From Emydura subglobosa (Eukaryota; Chordata; Testudines; Chelidae): DNA of 64,000 nucleotides. This document shows positions 46,074 to 59,200 of the stretch, piece after piece. The position numbers were made by a program, and so were the translations under genes. Position 1 is the first letter of the stretch; every line of letters starts with the position of its first letter. Under the pieces are notes generated by a model. That model saw only the letters and a list, made by a program, of their open reading frames with translations, had not been told where the DNA came from and did no database searches. The DNA is taken from assembly GCA_007922225.1 (NCBI GenBank), contig ML679970.1:24234631-24298630 (forward strand). Reading direction: 5' to 3'.

Positions 46074-49000
46074 GATTTCCTTACTTTTTCTTCCCAGACA
46101 TCTCAACAAGAAAGATCACACACATTGATGCATTGGGGCTCTCCAGCATTTAAACAGATTGAAAAATATTTTGCAGTTCCCTAATTAAACACTCCAAACA
46201 TTCTAATTTCCCATTTCACTCCCCCCACCCCTCCCAATCTCTGGCAAAGAATACACTGAAAACAACAAGACAAGAGAGAGAATGCAGTATCATCCAGTCA
46301 CAAATCAGCTGGAAATGTTCCTTTAGTCTCCCAAAATACAAAGAGCTCCTTATTCTACCAGATGTGTATCAAAGATCCTGCTCCTCATGTTACTAGAACA
46401 GGGTTAGCAGCAATGACATTTTAAAAACTTATGCATAGTTCTTATCTCACCTGTTACTATATTCTCTGGTCATCATATTCTATAAACATATTAGGACATA
46501 ATATTCACTCCTAGTGATTTTATTATTGGAAAAGAACTAAATTAAAGGACATAATTATGTACATTTGCTGACAACAAATTTACAAGAAAATTCTGAACTA
46601 CCTTTAAATACTAATTGCAGAAACAAAGACCACTGGAGCCTTCTAATAACACATACTCCCAGACCCAAAAAACCCACCCAATAGAGTTCTGAATTTGTTG
46701 CTGTTGAATTTGTTACCACAACTAGTACAGAATACAGAAAAACATCAATTCATCTTATTTGACTGTTTTTAAATTGCTCTTTTAATAGGTAATTAATACA
46801 TTTAATGTATCTCACTATTGTGATTACTTTAATGCAAATGTGTTATGATAACGGCATACAATACCACTGCCTCTATCATAATTTAATTGTACAAACACCC
46901 TTTCTCAGATAACACAAGGCATCTGCAAACCCCAATAAGCCATTTAACCACTGAAACAACGTGCTCTTTGAATAGAGGGCTTATCCGACAGGAGAGAGTA
47001 TTTAAAATAATGAACAGTCTGTGAGGCTGGCCCAGTGGTCATTAATTCAGACTTCCCAGACATAAGTTTGCTACACAGACGACTTACTGTATATAGATTC
47101 CAACGGCAAAATTGCACTAGATATGGTAACCCTATCCTTAGACTGCCAGAAAAAAGATGGAAGCAAGTCCTCCCTCCTAAATAAGATGCCATGAAAGCAC
47201 TTTATTAAGCAACCACTTGTCGTTAGCAATTGCGCCATAATAATATATGGAGTGATTAGGCCACAAGGGAATCTTAACAACAACACATACATCATATAAT
47301 GAAGAAGCCCTGAAATATAATATACATCTTTACAGTAATGATTTGTTGTTTAAACAAACACAGAGACTTAAACCAGACTTTCTCCTTTTAAACTTTTGTA
47401 ACAAAAAGTTTACTCAAAGAGAAAAAGGGGATTATGCTAGTGGATATCATTCAATTTATAATACACATTCACTCACAGTAGAAATGTAGTAGGAATCATG
47501 TTAATATCTCAACAAACATTCATGTACTTACTGAATGAATGTGGGCTTAGGCACTGTGATGCTGAAATTTCCTGGAATTTGTTTTTGGTAAAGTTTTTTG
47601 GGAACAATGAAACTGTACCTGCATGATCTCTCTAATTCAGGTTTTTATTTAGAAAGACTTTTACTACCTGAAGGTTTTTTATATAAGATTATTTTCTAAC
47701 CAGAAAAATGTCTTCATTTATGTATATTTTGCACTCCAATTTCTTTGTAAGATGATACGCATATTTGTCAGCATCTTGGATTCAATTAGATGGTGATGAG
47801 CACTGAATACTTTGAAATGAAGCATACTCAATAGGACTAATTTGGTTCTCAGTTACATTAGTGCAAATCCATTGAACTGAATGAGATAGCACCGATGTAA
47901 CAGAGTAACAGCTAACTTGAAATGTATGTAGGGTTCAGGAGTTAACACCTGCGACAGACCCCCCCCCCCCCCCGAAATTTACAGGGTGGGAGGAGGGAAT
48001 CATTTTAACTGGATGTTCTGAATCCAACTTTTTAGCCTAAACACAATTAGTAGTGTGAATGGATGGCCAGGGGGTATGACTTTGTCAAGATCTGCGACCA
48101 CCTGGCAACCATGCTGCAGTGACATATAATAATTCCTGAGCTTTTATAAAATATGTAGTAGCCAAAGTGCAAAACATCTTGCTTTTCTTTATTTGAGACG
48201 TTTTAAAAGAAGAAAACAAAGGTGCTGGCCCTTCAGGACCAACACAGACAACAAAGTTTCCTGCATCCGCAGTTCAAAGCATCCACACACAGCTGGATAG
48301 CAGGGCTGGTTCCTAGCCAACTTTCATAGTAATTCCATAAAGTGAGGCTTTCCTCATCAGCCAAATCCAAACAAAAGGTACATAAGTCTCTGACTCTCAG
48401 AATACAGCCACCCTACTGCTCTACATAAGCATGAAGGAGATTAGCTCACCACCTCTTTTCTTGGATAAGTCCCACGTTTCTGGACCCCTATTTTCTACGT
48501 CTAGCTCTTCCCTAGACAAGAGACAGAGTAATTTTCTTTTTTCCTTGTGCTGCAGCCCAAGACTGCCTTATCTTTATGACTCCCTATTAGCAAGCCCCAA
48601 ATGGAGGACTCTGCCCCTTCTCAATACCTACTCAGGCAAATTCTCAAAAGTCAGTTCTCCATCCCCTTTCCCTCTATAGTTAAGTCTTTCTCAGTCTATT
48701 CAGCTGCAGTATACGTATAACTCATCACAGCTGGCATTTGATATTCATCTGCCCTGCAAAAGGATAAGAAGAAGAGACAATAGAAATACAATCTCTCCCT
48801 GTTTCTTTCTAATGGATCATTTTCCCAAACCTAATGCAAGAAACTGACATGGATGGATCCCCAGTGTACCCTACAGATCTGGCACTTGGTAGCCAGCAGC
48901 AGAAATTGACAGAGCAGGATAAAATAAGATAAATTTTACTTTATACTAACCTCCCCATAGACTTAGAGCTTGAGGCACTTCTATTAACTACAACTACTAG

Positions 49001-50030
49001 GTTCACAAGGCTAAAATATGACTGCTATCACTCCCAACCTTCACCTCTGAATCCCAAGCAAGTTTTCTGCTCCTCTTCAAAAAAGAGGTGGAAGCTTTCT
49101 TGTGGCTTGAATTAGGAAGGCACAAGTATAATACTGCCAGGAGGAAAAGTTGTTGAAAATATTTTGATTTCACAATAGTTTTGATCTTTTACTGTTTTGC
49201 TTAAGGGAACAGCAGAAGGAGACAATAGATGCTTTGTACTTTTCAAGGGTATCAGCTTATTTTATCCTGGCAAGGGCTATTTAATTTTTGCACAGAAGAA
49301 GGAGGACTAGCAGAAGCAACAGAGCCATGGGCGACAGCAGCTGATCCTCTGATTCACCTTTGGTTACTTTTATTGCATCACAAGAAGCTGGGAAATAGTG
49401 CATACAGTGTACATTAACTTCCTCATTAGGTTGGAGAGCTTTGCAACAGATTATTGCATTGAGCTGTAGATAGAAGAATTTGGTGAGGCACAGCACACAC
49501 AAACATATGACGAACTGCAGTGGCAAGTTTGTGCTAGCAGTTTGTAACAGAAGGAAAGGAAAATCCTAACCATATAACGTAGGCAGTGGCAGTTCCAGAG
49601 TACAGGAAGTTCACTCTTGTTGAATTTGTCAACAGATGCAGCCCCCACCATTCTGCGATACCTGTTTTTCCCACCAGACTCTCTAATTATCCAACACCAT
49701 TAGCATATATTGCCAATCAACAGCGTGCTCTGTCAGCCAAGGTAAGAGAGATAATGCTATTCCAGAAGCTATAAACGGGCACTCCAGAGGCTCCGAAGAC
49801 AAAGCCCCTCTCAAAATTGGTACTTTTCAAAGTAAACTTTCCAACCAAACAATATGTATTAAAAAAAAAAAAAAAAAGTGAGTATAAGAATGTGACTTGT
49901 TGACAACAAAAGCTGTGGAAATACCTATTTTACCTGTCCAATTCTTTGCTGTCCGCTACGCTGTCATGCAAAAATCTCATTCAGTAAGCTGCAGTCCCAG
50001 AGGCTTTCCCCTTGCCTCTCTCTCACCATA
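46074..50030. other. Long intronic stretch, no gene seen
   Basis: AT-rich. It includes a 15-base poly-C at 47959-47973, a 17-base poly-A at 49861-49877 and some GC-richer DNA at 48220-48420 that may be a worn repeat. No exon or transposon is recognised with confidence. Confidence 0.5.
47959..47973 (+). repeat. Poly-C run (15)
   Basis: A homopolymer of 15 C next to a G-rich patch. The length is uncertain in most assemblies. Confidence 0.9.
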
Positions 50031-50032
50031 GA

Positions 50033-50327
50033 GGGTATGTCTACACAGCAATGAAACATCCATGGCTGGCATCGGTTGATTTGGGCTCTTGGGACTCAGG
50101 CTGTAAAATTGCCGTGTAGTTATTTGGTCTCAGGATGGAGCCTGAGCTCTGTGACACCACAAGGGGCGTGCGTCCCAGAGCCCAGGCTGCAGCTGAAGCC
50201 TGAACGTCTGTACAGCAATTATTAGCCCATGACCTCAAGCCCCCTTATCCTGAGTCAGCTGACAGGGCTAGCCATGGCCCTGGCCCTGGCCCTGCTGCAG
50301 GTCTTTTATTCCAGTGTAGAAGTATCC
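50033..50327. mobile_element. Near-complete 'gtgtagac' transposon, about 295 bp
   Basis: The left end, gggtatgtctacacagca, and the right end, ccagtgtagaagtatcc, are inverted repeats. The interior has ggatggagcctgagctctg and ctgagtcagctgacagggc, like 21130-21446. A short triplication of tggccc (50273-50293) lies near the right end. No coding capacity. Confidence 0.75.
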
Positions 50328-50544
50328 AGAGAAGCCACACCCTTCCCTTAATTTGCCTACAGAGTGATATGACAGGAAGGCAGCTTTTAACCCTTTCCTT
50401 TTAACCCTTACTTTGCTACAGGCCACAATACCCAAAAGTAATCAAGTATGTAACGCGCGCACATGCAAAATGTTAACTTTATTTCTAGTTATTTTTCTGT
50501 TTATGGTTCCGAGCAGTCCTAAGTACATATTAACAGTATCTTTC

Positions 50545-50645
50545 ATAAGACTATAAGAACTGCCATACAGGATCAAACAAAGGGTCCATCTAGTGTAGCC
50601 CAGGTTCCCATTTTCAACAATGGTCTGACTCCAAATACTACAATA
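50545..50645 (+). repeat. CR1-like LINE tail fragment
   Basis: cataagactataagaactgc, then gggtccatctagtgtagccc and caacaatggtc follow the same order as the fragment at 56072-56215. I recall this as a very common CR1-type 3' segment in turtles and crocodilians. Confidence 0.6.
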
Positions 50646-51004
50646 CATTACAATCACTGCAAAATGGGAGTAGCTAAATTCAAAGTTTGGCTTTTATCAA
50701 ACTCTGATCCTTTCTGATCTCAACCTGACAGCGCTTGTATCACTACTCAACATCATAATACAAATGTTACTCCATAATGATTCTAGCCCTGAACAGCTCA
50801 TGCTTGGAGGACCGCTCTCAGGGGGAAGTGAAAACAGACCTTTTCGGCAGAGGAGTTTCCATGGGACTAGTGCTGCACTGAACTGAAAAGGTGACACAAA
50901 TTTCATCATGCTGTTACATTTGACAGTACTACAGTGGAGTACAGTAGCTGTGTAAGGAAAAGTAAAGACACATGCAGATACAAAACAGATAATTATTTAA
51001 ATAT

Positions 51005-51100
51005 TAGTATTATAGTAGCATTTGGAGGACTCCTTCAGCATCAACATTCTATTGTGTGAGGCACTGTACAAACATAGAAAGACAGTCCTGCATCTCATGA
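51005..51100 (+). repeat. Old amniote interspersed repeat fragment
   Basis: tgtgaggcactgtacaaaca, then agaaagacagtcctgc. Same family as 60360-60445 and probably 12100-12200. Confidence 0.5.
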
Positions 51101-52980
51101 TCATTTTAATTAAATTGCCTTTCTAATGAATTGCAGTTCAGAAGCAATCCTCATGCACTGCCTTGTATGAGACGGTACAATGCAAATAGCATGCTTCCTC
51201 TAAATCATCTGTCAAAATATTCAACTTACCCAAAAGGTCAGCAGATAGCCCTTGTTTTAGCAGCAACCAAATGACTACATGGCTGCCCCTCAACATCTGT
51301 ACAAATCCATCCATTCAAGGTGATAGGCAAGCTGATCCACCAATGATTAATTCAGCGGGCAATATACTAAAGACCTGGCAGATGTCCTGGCAGTTATGGT
51401 TATTTAATGACAGTTCAGATATCTTCAGAATTTTTTTTAATGAACGTTTAGAGAACTGTATTCATAAATTAGTTTGAGCAGTGGTATGGATTCCTCCATT
51501 TTCAATAAAGAATAGAAGGAAAAGAAGTCACTATGTAAATTCTTATGTTTTTCACCAAGTTGATAACTCAGGCGGTGTCATGAGTCACAGAGGTTCACTG
51601 ACCACTGTCAACACCCTCTTGAAATCATGAACATCAAATAGTGGTGAATCATTTAAACAATGGACCTGAATTTATTTTATTTATATTATGCATCAACATT
51701 TCTAAGATGTAGTTTTGCCCAGCTACTTTCTTCGAAGTGTAAATCATCATCAAAGTACATGTGTAAATCTTCTGAGAATAATTGGATTTGAATATGACAA
51801 ATGGCAAACAATTACTAATTCACATATATAGACTCATTGTCAAACTTGCTCCAGGCTTGGAAATGTCTTCACATTTTTCCACAGTTTATACAGGAATTTG
51901 GTATGTAGCAAATATATAATTCGTATTAAATGTGATTAATGCATACTGTGGGAAAACACTGAAAGAACTGAAATAGAGCACCATGGATTTCCTTCCCCTC
52001 TCTTTCTTCCCAAACTGCAATCAAGCATATGCATATCTGTCTCTCTGAAAATTTGAACATAAAGCCAGAACACAATTACGGGAGCTGTTTTTTCCCCCCA
52101 CTGGCTGAATTAATGTATGTTTCATTTTTCACTGTCACACTATTTACCATCCACATTTTGTACATCCTTTATTTTAGTCATATCATTTAGCAACATGATT
52201 ATTGGGCTGGCTAGCTCACCCCTGATATCATTCCCTATGGTTCTTCTTATTTCTCTCTCACAAGGTTATTTTATCATTCTTATTTGTTTATGTCTGTCAG
52301 TTAAGCAACAAATGTTAGTTTAAAAAGTAAAATATTCATCACTATAGATCTGGGGAACTCTGCAGTTTTGCTCCACTTTGGTTTAGGAGAACCATTTTTT
52401 TGTTTGGATCCACATTGGTTCACCACCCGAGTTTTGCTTTGAGTTTTGTGTTATGATAAATATAAAATATAAAAGCTCCAGGCTTCATCTGGTTTCATGT
52501 TGAAAACATGTGAAACTACATGTTTTTCCAGAGTTATTATATGAACAAATAAATTGATCTCCACATTAGCGCAACTAAGCTTGGATTTGTTTAAAAAGTT
52601 TATAAACCTTAGCAAAGCTTACCATGGAACGGGATTGAGTTTTAAGCTTTTAATGATACCTAAGACAAGCAAAGTTTAGGGTAGTTTCAGAATTCTTTTT
52701 TTTAAAGTTTTGCAAAGCTTTGGCAAGAACAAGCTTTTAGTAGTGCTTTCTTAACAACAATAAGCATAAATAATTCAAATATCCACTGTATTCATGGGTT
52801 ACATTAGGTATGCATTTCATTGTGTTAAATCTCAGTAAAAGTAAGGAGGTAGGAGGATTAATGATATTTTTGATTGAAGCATGGGAATGGGAACTGGAAA
52901 AGCTAAGTCCTTTTCCTGCTAATAGGTCCTAACAGGTTCTGCCTGTGCCAGAAATTGCATACACGACCTGGGGTAAGATA
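51101..52980. other. Intronic stretch, no gene seen
   Basis: AT-rich; no exon or repeat family is recognised. Confidence 0.5.
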
Positions 52981-52984
52981 ACAG

Positions 52985-53695
52985 GTAAAATTTTCAAAAG
53001 ATGCCTGAGACGCTTAGGAGTCTCACTCTTGTTTTCAAAAGTGGCTTAGGGCTTGTCTACACAGAGAAAAAGCCTGCAGTGGCTAATGCACAATAGTTAC
53101 TCTGCACTAACTCTCCATGTGAACACACTTACTGCAAACTAACAGTGCCCATGTGCACATTAGCCTAATACACTTTGGAAGTGTACTAAGATAAACGGCC
53201 TGAGGGCATTCCTAGTGTGCAGTAAGTGTGTCCACTTGAGGAATTTAGTGCAGAATAGCTTGTGCGCTTTAAATACACACTCTAGCCTACTGCAAACTGG
53301 CTTCCCTATGTAACTAAGTCCCAAGGCACTTCTGGGCCCTAAGTCCCATTGATTAATGATGAGATCAAGGCAAGGTCTATACAATAAACTTACATCGATA
53401 TAACTATGTTGCTCAGGGGTGTGAAAAATCCTTTGTGACATCGTTATACTGCCCTAAACCCCTATGAAGACAGCACTATGTAGACAGGAGGGCTTCTCCT
53501 TTCAACATAGCTACTGTATCCTGCAGAGATAGATTAACTACGCTAACAGGAGAAGCCCTTCCACGGGCACAGGTAGCAAGGTCTCTGAAGCACTTTAGTG
53601 GTGCCCTGCAGTGTTTAAGTGTAGACCTGCCCTTAGGCTCCTAAATGCTTAAGTCTCTTTTGAAAATGGGATACAAGTGCTTTTGAAAATTTTAC
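52985..53695. mobile_element. 'ttttcaaaag' inverted-repeat element with nested transposons
   Basis: The ends are exact 16-base inverted repeats: gtaaaattttcaaaag at 52985-53000 and cttttgaaaattttac at 53680-53695. The outer element's own sequence appears in three pieces (52985-53048, about 53310-53368 and 53633-53695), each with cttagg/cctaag blocks. Inserted DNA lies between the pieces. Confidence 0.75.
53049..53632. mobile_element. Two nested inserts inside the ttttcaaaag element
   Basis: The left insert starts gggcttgtctacacag right after tta (53046-53048). The right insert starts near 53372 (ggcaaggtctatac, then acatcgatataac) and ends gtgtagacctgccc right before tta (53633-53635). The right insert resembles a turtle element I recall, with repeated ggagaagcc/ggcttctcc inverted blocks inside (53488-53568). 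The exact junction between the inserts is not resolved. Confidence 0.6.
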
Positions 53696-56070
53696 TCAAC
53701 AGTTATTAGGGGTGTTATAGTGTTCTTTTTTATTCGTGTTTGTAAATTCCTTTGAGATCATCAGATGGAAGGTGCTATTTCCTTTTACAGTCATACTATT
53801 GTTAGGTTTCCTGAAAAGGAAAAAAAAAAAAAAGACAGTTTATAAGTGTCTACACTTTACAGGGAAAGCAGGACATGCATGTTATAATTTCAGAAATGGC
53901 AAATTGTGATGCCAAAATAAACTTTTTTCTTTTTATGTTACATTATTCCAACTTTATTTTTGATAAATAAAATAAATAAGTGGGGAAGGGTTTATTTTAT
54001 TTGTTTTGGTAGGCTGTTTTTTGTTTTAATTTCCTGGGGAGCTTTTCTGAAGAAAGATTAAAAAAGAAATTCCATAATATCAAAATAATTTGCTAGACAT
54101 TATTGAACACTTTATCCCACACACCTTATGAGCTTCATAGGTGAGAGCTTCTCCTGCGAATCTTAGTAGTTGCACAGCTTTTACCTCAGATGATGTATAA
54201 GGTGCCAAGGTTAGGGACTCTGAGGAACCCTGATTCATTAACTGTGAACTTCAGGCCTAATCCAATTCCCACTGAAGTCTATGGAAAGACTTACACATTG
54301 TTACTTCAGTGAAAGCTGGAGCGGGCCCCTTTAGGAGTTTCAAAATAAAAAAAGTGCTGCTCAGGTCCAATTCAGTGCTATGCCCCGGCAGGTGCAAACC
54401 AGAAGATACAGCCCACTGGGTATGGTGCAGGTGCTGAAGGTGACTTTAAGTTACTTTTGTTCTGCCCAGATTCTGGGCTGGCTGAGGGCCAGTGCAGCCC
54501 CTAGTGTAAAGTAGAGAAGTCCAGGACATACTCTAATTCACGGCAGCCTCCTGAGGGTTGCCTATGGTCACCTCTCAGCCTCAGAGCAGCCCAGAACCTC
54601 CATAGTGGTATGTGAAATAGAGGCATCCCTCCTGTATCCAGCATGTCCCCTACTTCAGGGATTATGAGAGGGGCAGGGTAGGGTGACTTGCAGTAGCCCT
54701 ACACTGCTCCTGTGCCAGGTGAATTCTCCTCTGGCCATTTGTGGTGTCTTTATAGCCCCTATTGGCCAGAATAGCATACAGGGAGTAGGGCAGGTCAAAA
54801 AATCTCGGCCTTCATATTCAGAGTGCTTTATTTAAAGGCTTAGAATTTGGTCAAATCAAGACAATTTTCACCAAAACACAGCACTTCTGCACAAGGGCTA
54901 TTTCCATACCAATTTTAATCTATTTTACCCATTCATTTCCACAACAGGATTTTTTTTTTTTTTTTTTTTTAAATCAACAGTTCCAATTATTTTTCATTCT
55001 GGAGAATTGTTTTCAACTTTCTACTTTCTCTTAAATGGCTCACCTATTTTTACACAAACTTTGAAAACAAACTGGCTCTTTATCAGAGACCTAACCTTGA
55101 AAACATCAGCCTGAAAAATGTGAGTTTTGCGAGTTCATAAAGTGTCTGAAAACAGGGGATTAGAATGGAAATACTACTTGCAACCCTAACTAAGGCGTTT
55201 GCTACTGGTAAAACATGAGTATATAAGAAAACACTAATTTTAAAGGAAATAGAAAGTTCTTAAGAATTCCTCATAGTGTCTTCCCTACAAATACACAGAA
55301 TACTGCATATTTCATAGAACTATGGAAAACGGAGTGCAACTACAAAGATTGCTGCAATATAAATGCATATGAAATTGATCAGAAAGCTAAAGTTATGCAA
55401 ATTCCATCCAAAGATAAAAATAAGACAATATGATGTAGCTGTGCTAGAGGACTGCAACTGCACCTTATCTTGGACCAGTTTTAAAATATTTATAAACAAA
55501 GTGCAAACAATTATTGGGGGCTGAGGAAATAGTTTAAAGAACTGGGAGTGTTGTAAACTAAATGCAAAACACACCCTAGATAACCATATCCCTCTCAAAG
55601 TGAAATCTTAAAAGGTTTTTTTTTTTGTTTTTTAAATTTTTAACAATCATAAATACTCTGCAGTTGTATAGGAGTGAGACAAGAGTGGCATCTAGTGGCT
55701 AGTAATGTTACAGTACTTTTTATCAATGAACAGCTGGTATATGTTCCAGACCTGTTTTTCTACAGTATTTCATTACAACTGTCTGGATTATAATTGGGTA
55801 TCTGGCAACTGCCTTGCTAGCAAAATTTGAAGAAAAGGTTAACTTTCTAAGGAGTAAGTAAAGAGGTAATATTTGATTCTATATTTATCTATGTTTTGTT
55901 ACTATATTCACTTAGATGTGAATAAATGGAAAAAAATTGTTAGCTTGCTTTGAGAAATTTGGCAAGGAAAGATTGCACACATTGTCTGGGAGAATCTTTA
56001 ACATGTATATTAGTCCAATATAAATCTACCTTCAATACACACACAGTTTCGGTTTCCACTAACTTAGTAT
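53696..56070. other. Intronic stretch with a GC-richer block, no gene seen
   Basis: 54330-54800 is GC-richer and probably a worn unclassified repeat. A 21-base poly-T occupies 54950-54970. A short SINE-tail-like piece (cctttgagatcatcagatgg) is at 53751-53790. The rest is AT-rich with nothing recognised. Confidence 0.5.
54950..54970 (+). repeat. Poly-T run (21)
   Basis: A homopolymer of 21 T followed by aaatcaacag. It could be the poly-A tail of a minus-strand retroposon, but no body is recognised next to it. Confidence 0.9.
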
Positions 56071-56071
56071 T

Positions 56072-56215
56072 GAAAGAGAACATACAAATGGCCAAGACTA
56101 ATGGTCCATCTAGCCCAGTATCCTATCTTCCAACAGTGGCCTATGCCAGGTGCTTCACAAGGAATGAATAGAACAGGTAACCATCAAGTGATCCAAGAGA
56201 ATAGCTAGAAGATAA
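56072..56215 (+). repeat. CR1-like LINE tail fragment
   Basis: aatggtccatctagcccagt, atcctatcttccaacagtgg, ctatgccaggtgcttcac, gaatagaacaggtaaccatc and caagtgatcc appear in this order. This is a well-preserved copy of the repeat also seen at 50545-50645. Confidence 0.7.
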
Positions 56216-56219
56216 AGAG

Positions 56220-59200
56220 TAGTGAGTTAAAGTAGTAATTATCTGACTATGCCCATTGCTATTTCCTCCATCAAGTATATTTTGTTTCATGACATTCTTC
56301 AAAATCACTGGACATGTTTTGTGAATGGTAAATTTAGGTTTCTCACTGTGAAAGCACGGAAAAGATGATTCCTCTCTGTGAGTTTTGGAAATTCCTCAAG
56401 AAAGGAGGCAATCTATTGCAATGGAGAGAGCCTATATTTCCTGCAGAATGCCCCAGATCCGTAAGGCAACACTTCTCTCCATGCTGTGGGGAGGATGTAG
56501 CAGGGATGTGCATTCACATATATTTTGGAGATAGGGAAAACTGATGAGTAGTTGGTGCAAATCGCATAGATATACTGTACATAAATGAACATTATGAAAA
56601 ACCCACCATTGTGTACATGTGACTAAGTACAGGAGGAAATTATTGTAACGCTAATATTGGAATGCAAACTAGAGTTTACTTTGTCTTCTTTTTTATATGC
56701 AAACTCAGAGGACCAGTTTCTATTCTTTGCAGAATATACATCACCAAGGAAGATATTCTTTATTTTTAAAAATAGTTTAAACATTATTTTCCAAGTGTAA
56801 TTTGGATGATAATAGTGCATTAAAACTGAAAAAGCTACTCAAGGTTATTAAGTCACATAATTTCACTTTGTGTTTACAATTCACATTTTCATTTTAGCTG
56901 CACTTCCCCTGACAGCAATATCATTTCTATTACAGTCACTGCACATAAATATCTATAATCATAAGCTACGTATTAATTGGAGCTGGTATTTATGACTGTA
57001 TGATGACATTGATAGTTAGTGAATGTTGAAAGCACTGTTATTTATATCAGCAGTTAAGCACAGTGTGACAGGAAGCTGTGAATTGTAATTAATGTCTCAT
57101 GTAAAATTATCACACTAATATTAAAATATTGAAGAGCAGGTTGAAATGTTTAATATTAATGTGGATATAAACAAAGACACTGTTTAAAATATTTTAAAAC
57201 TCCTGTCAATTATAGGCAACATATATTTACAAATTTTGGCATGGTAGGAATATATGATTGTAAAGTTCTATTTGCTGAACTTTTAAAATTTGAATTTAAG
57301 ATAATAGACAACATTTGGATACAGACAGACAAAGATAGGCGAGCACAAGGAAAAAATGAGACAATATTGGTCAGCATAATAAGCGGTGGTCTCACACACC
57401 AGCTGCCTAACCACTGTAATTAGCTGAAAGGCCATAGTTAGAAAGATAGAAAGAAAAATGCCATTAAAGTGAAACGTTTAAAATTCAACAACAAAAAAAA
57501 AACAGACAATTTATTCCCAGTTGTAATTGTCTAAGATTTTGTGTGGCTAAAGATACAGTATGAACGATTAAAGTCATGGAGACATGTTTTTAGTTAACAT
57601 AAGCCAGTTCTGTTGGTAAAATGTTACTTAATCAATACACATCAGTACATCAATACACATTCTAGTATCAAGGCAGAGTTGCAGCTTAGCATCTAGGGGA
57701 ACAGTAATGGAAAACAGAACTTGCCATTATGTATCATTAAACTATAATCAATTACAGAAATCTGTTAATGCTTTCCTTCAGAGAAAGAACCATCAGGAAA
57801 CTCAATCTATTTAAACGTGCAGATAACAAAAGGAAACGATTTTTAAAACAAGGTGGTTGGGTTAAGAACATTTTTTACGAGACAAACTTTAACAGATTTC
57901 CTGACCTCATTTTATTAACCTAGAAGTCAAAATAGACAAAAACTTTGTTTTTATGTTCCACATGTAGAATACGAAAGTTCATATTAAAACTGGGCCTGGA
58001 ATATGTATTTTCAAGCCGGCATCCAAGATCGTATTTGCCATAACCATTATTATATTTGTGTGTGTATATAATGATGTCACTGTTTATGACATTATAAGCC
58101 TAGTTCACAAAGTACTATATAGTTTTATGCTGTCCTGCTGGAATTCATTTATACACAAGTTATAGTGTAATGCCTGCCGAATTCACAAGGAAATATCAAG
58201 GCTTATCTGGAAACACAGTGATGCATAGACAGGGTTTAGACAAGCATGTAGTTGCATATAAAAGCCAACGTGAGCATGAGAAATATCCCATTTTGCCTAC
58301 AAAAGAACTGTTCACTGCAGGACTCCTTAATCAGTCAATAGAAACCAGCTTTAGTCTTGTTACAAGAGAAGGCACAAAAATGACACAGAAAAAAATGATG
58401 CATCACTTAAACTCTCGGTGCCTGATTCTCATCTGCACCAGATTTAAACTAGTTACATTTATGGACTGCATGGGATTTACTTCTCATTTACACCAAGGTA
58501 ACTGAGAAAATAATTTACATCTCTTGGACTTATCACTCCATCTAGTAACAAACTACATCCTTTCATAGTTTCTTCTTCCACCACACAAAGAAAAACAGAC
58601 AGAGAAGACAAGAAAAATTGCGTTTGGAAAAAAATCATCCTTACATCATCCTGAGACCTTACAAAAGAATACATGCAGATATATGGAAGTATTATGTATT
58701 AAATGTATGTGTTAAAAGCTACAAAGATTGCACATTGTGCATCTCATGCTGCTACTCTTGCTACTGACAAGATTAATTCTGGATTGGAGCAAAAGCAAAT
58801 CATGTGAAAACATGCACAACCAGCCAGGAGTGAGGACTGCCTGGTGTCTTGGTTTAAAAAGCAATCCAACACCACTGCCTATTGCTTATTGTCTTCATTC
58901 AACAGAACTTCCCTAATTATCACTTCACGACTCCGCAAACCTAATAATTCCCACCCAAATATCGATAGTATCGCCAGTGCTGTAGAGAGATCAGATATCA
59001 CCAATATACCATTATTTTAACAAAATATACTTCACTAGACCAGCTTCTGTTGGTGAGAGACACATGCTTTCCAGCTTTCACAGAGCTCTCACTGCTAAAT
59101 GCAAGATTTTAACAGACTGTTTAGCATAAGTAAACAACACATATTACAAGGGACCATTCAAGGTGAAGTGGTCCATCATCACACTATATCTGACTTATCA

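Noticed and set aside
58170..58505. 111-codon plus-strand open frame
   Set aside because: No recognisable family, no splice or promoter context, and the length is within chance for 64 kb in six frames.
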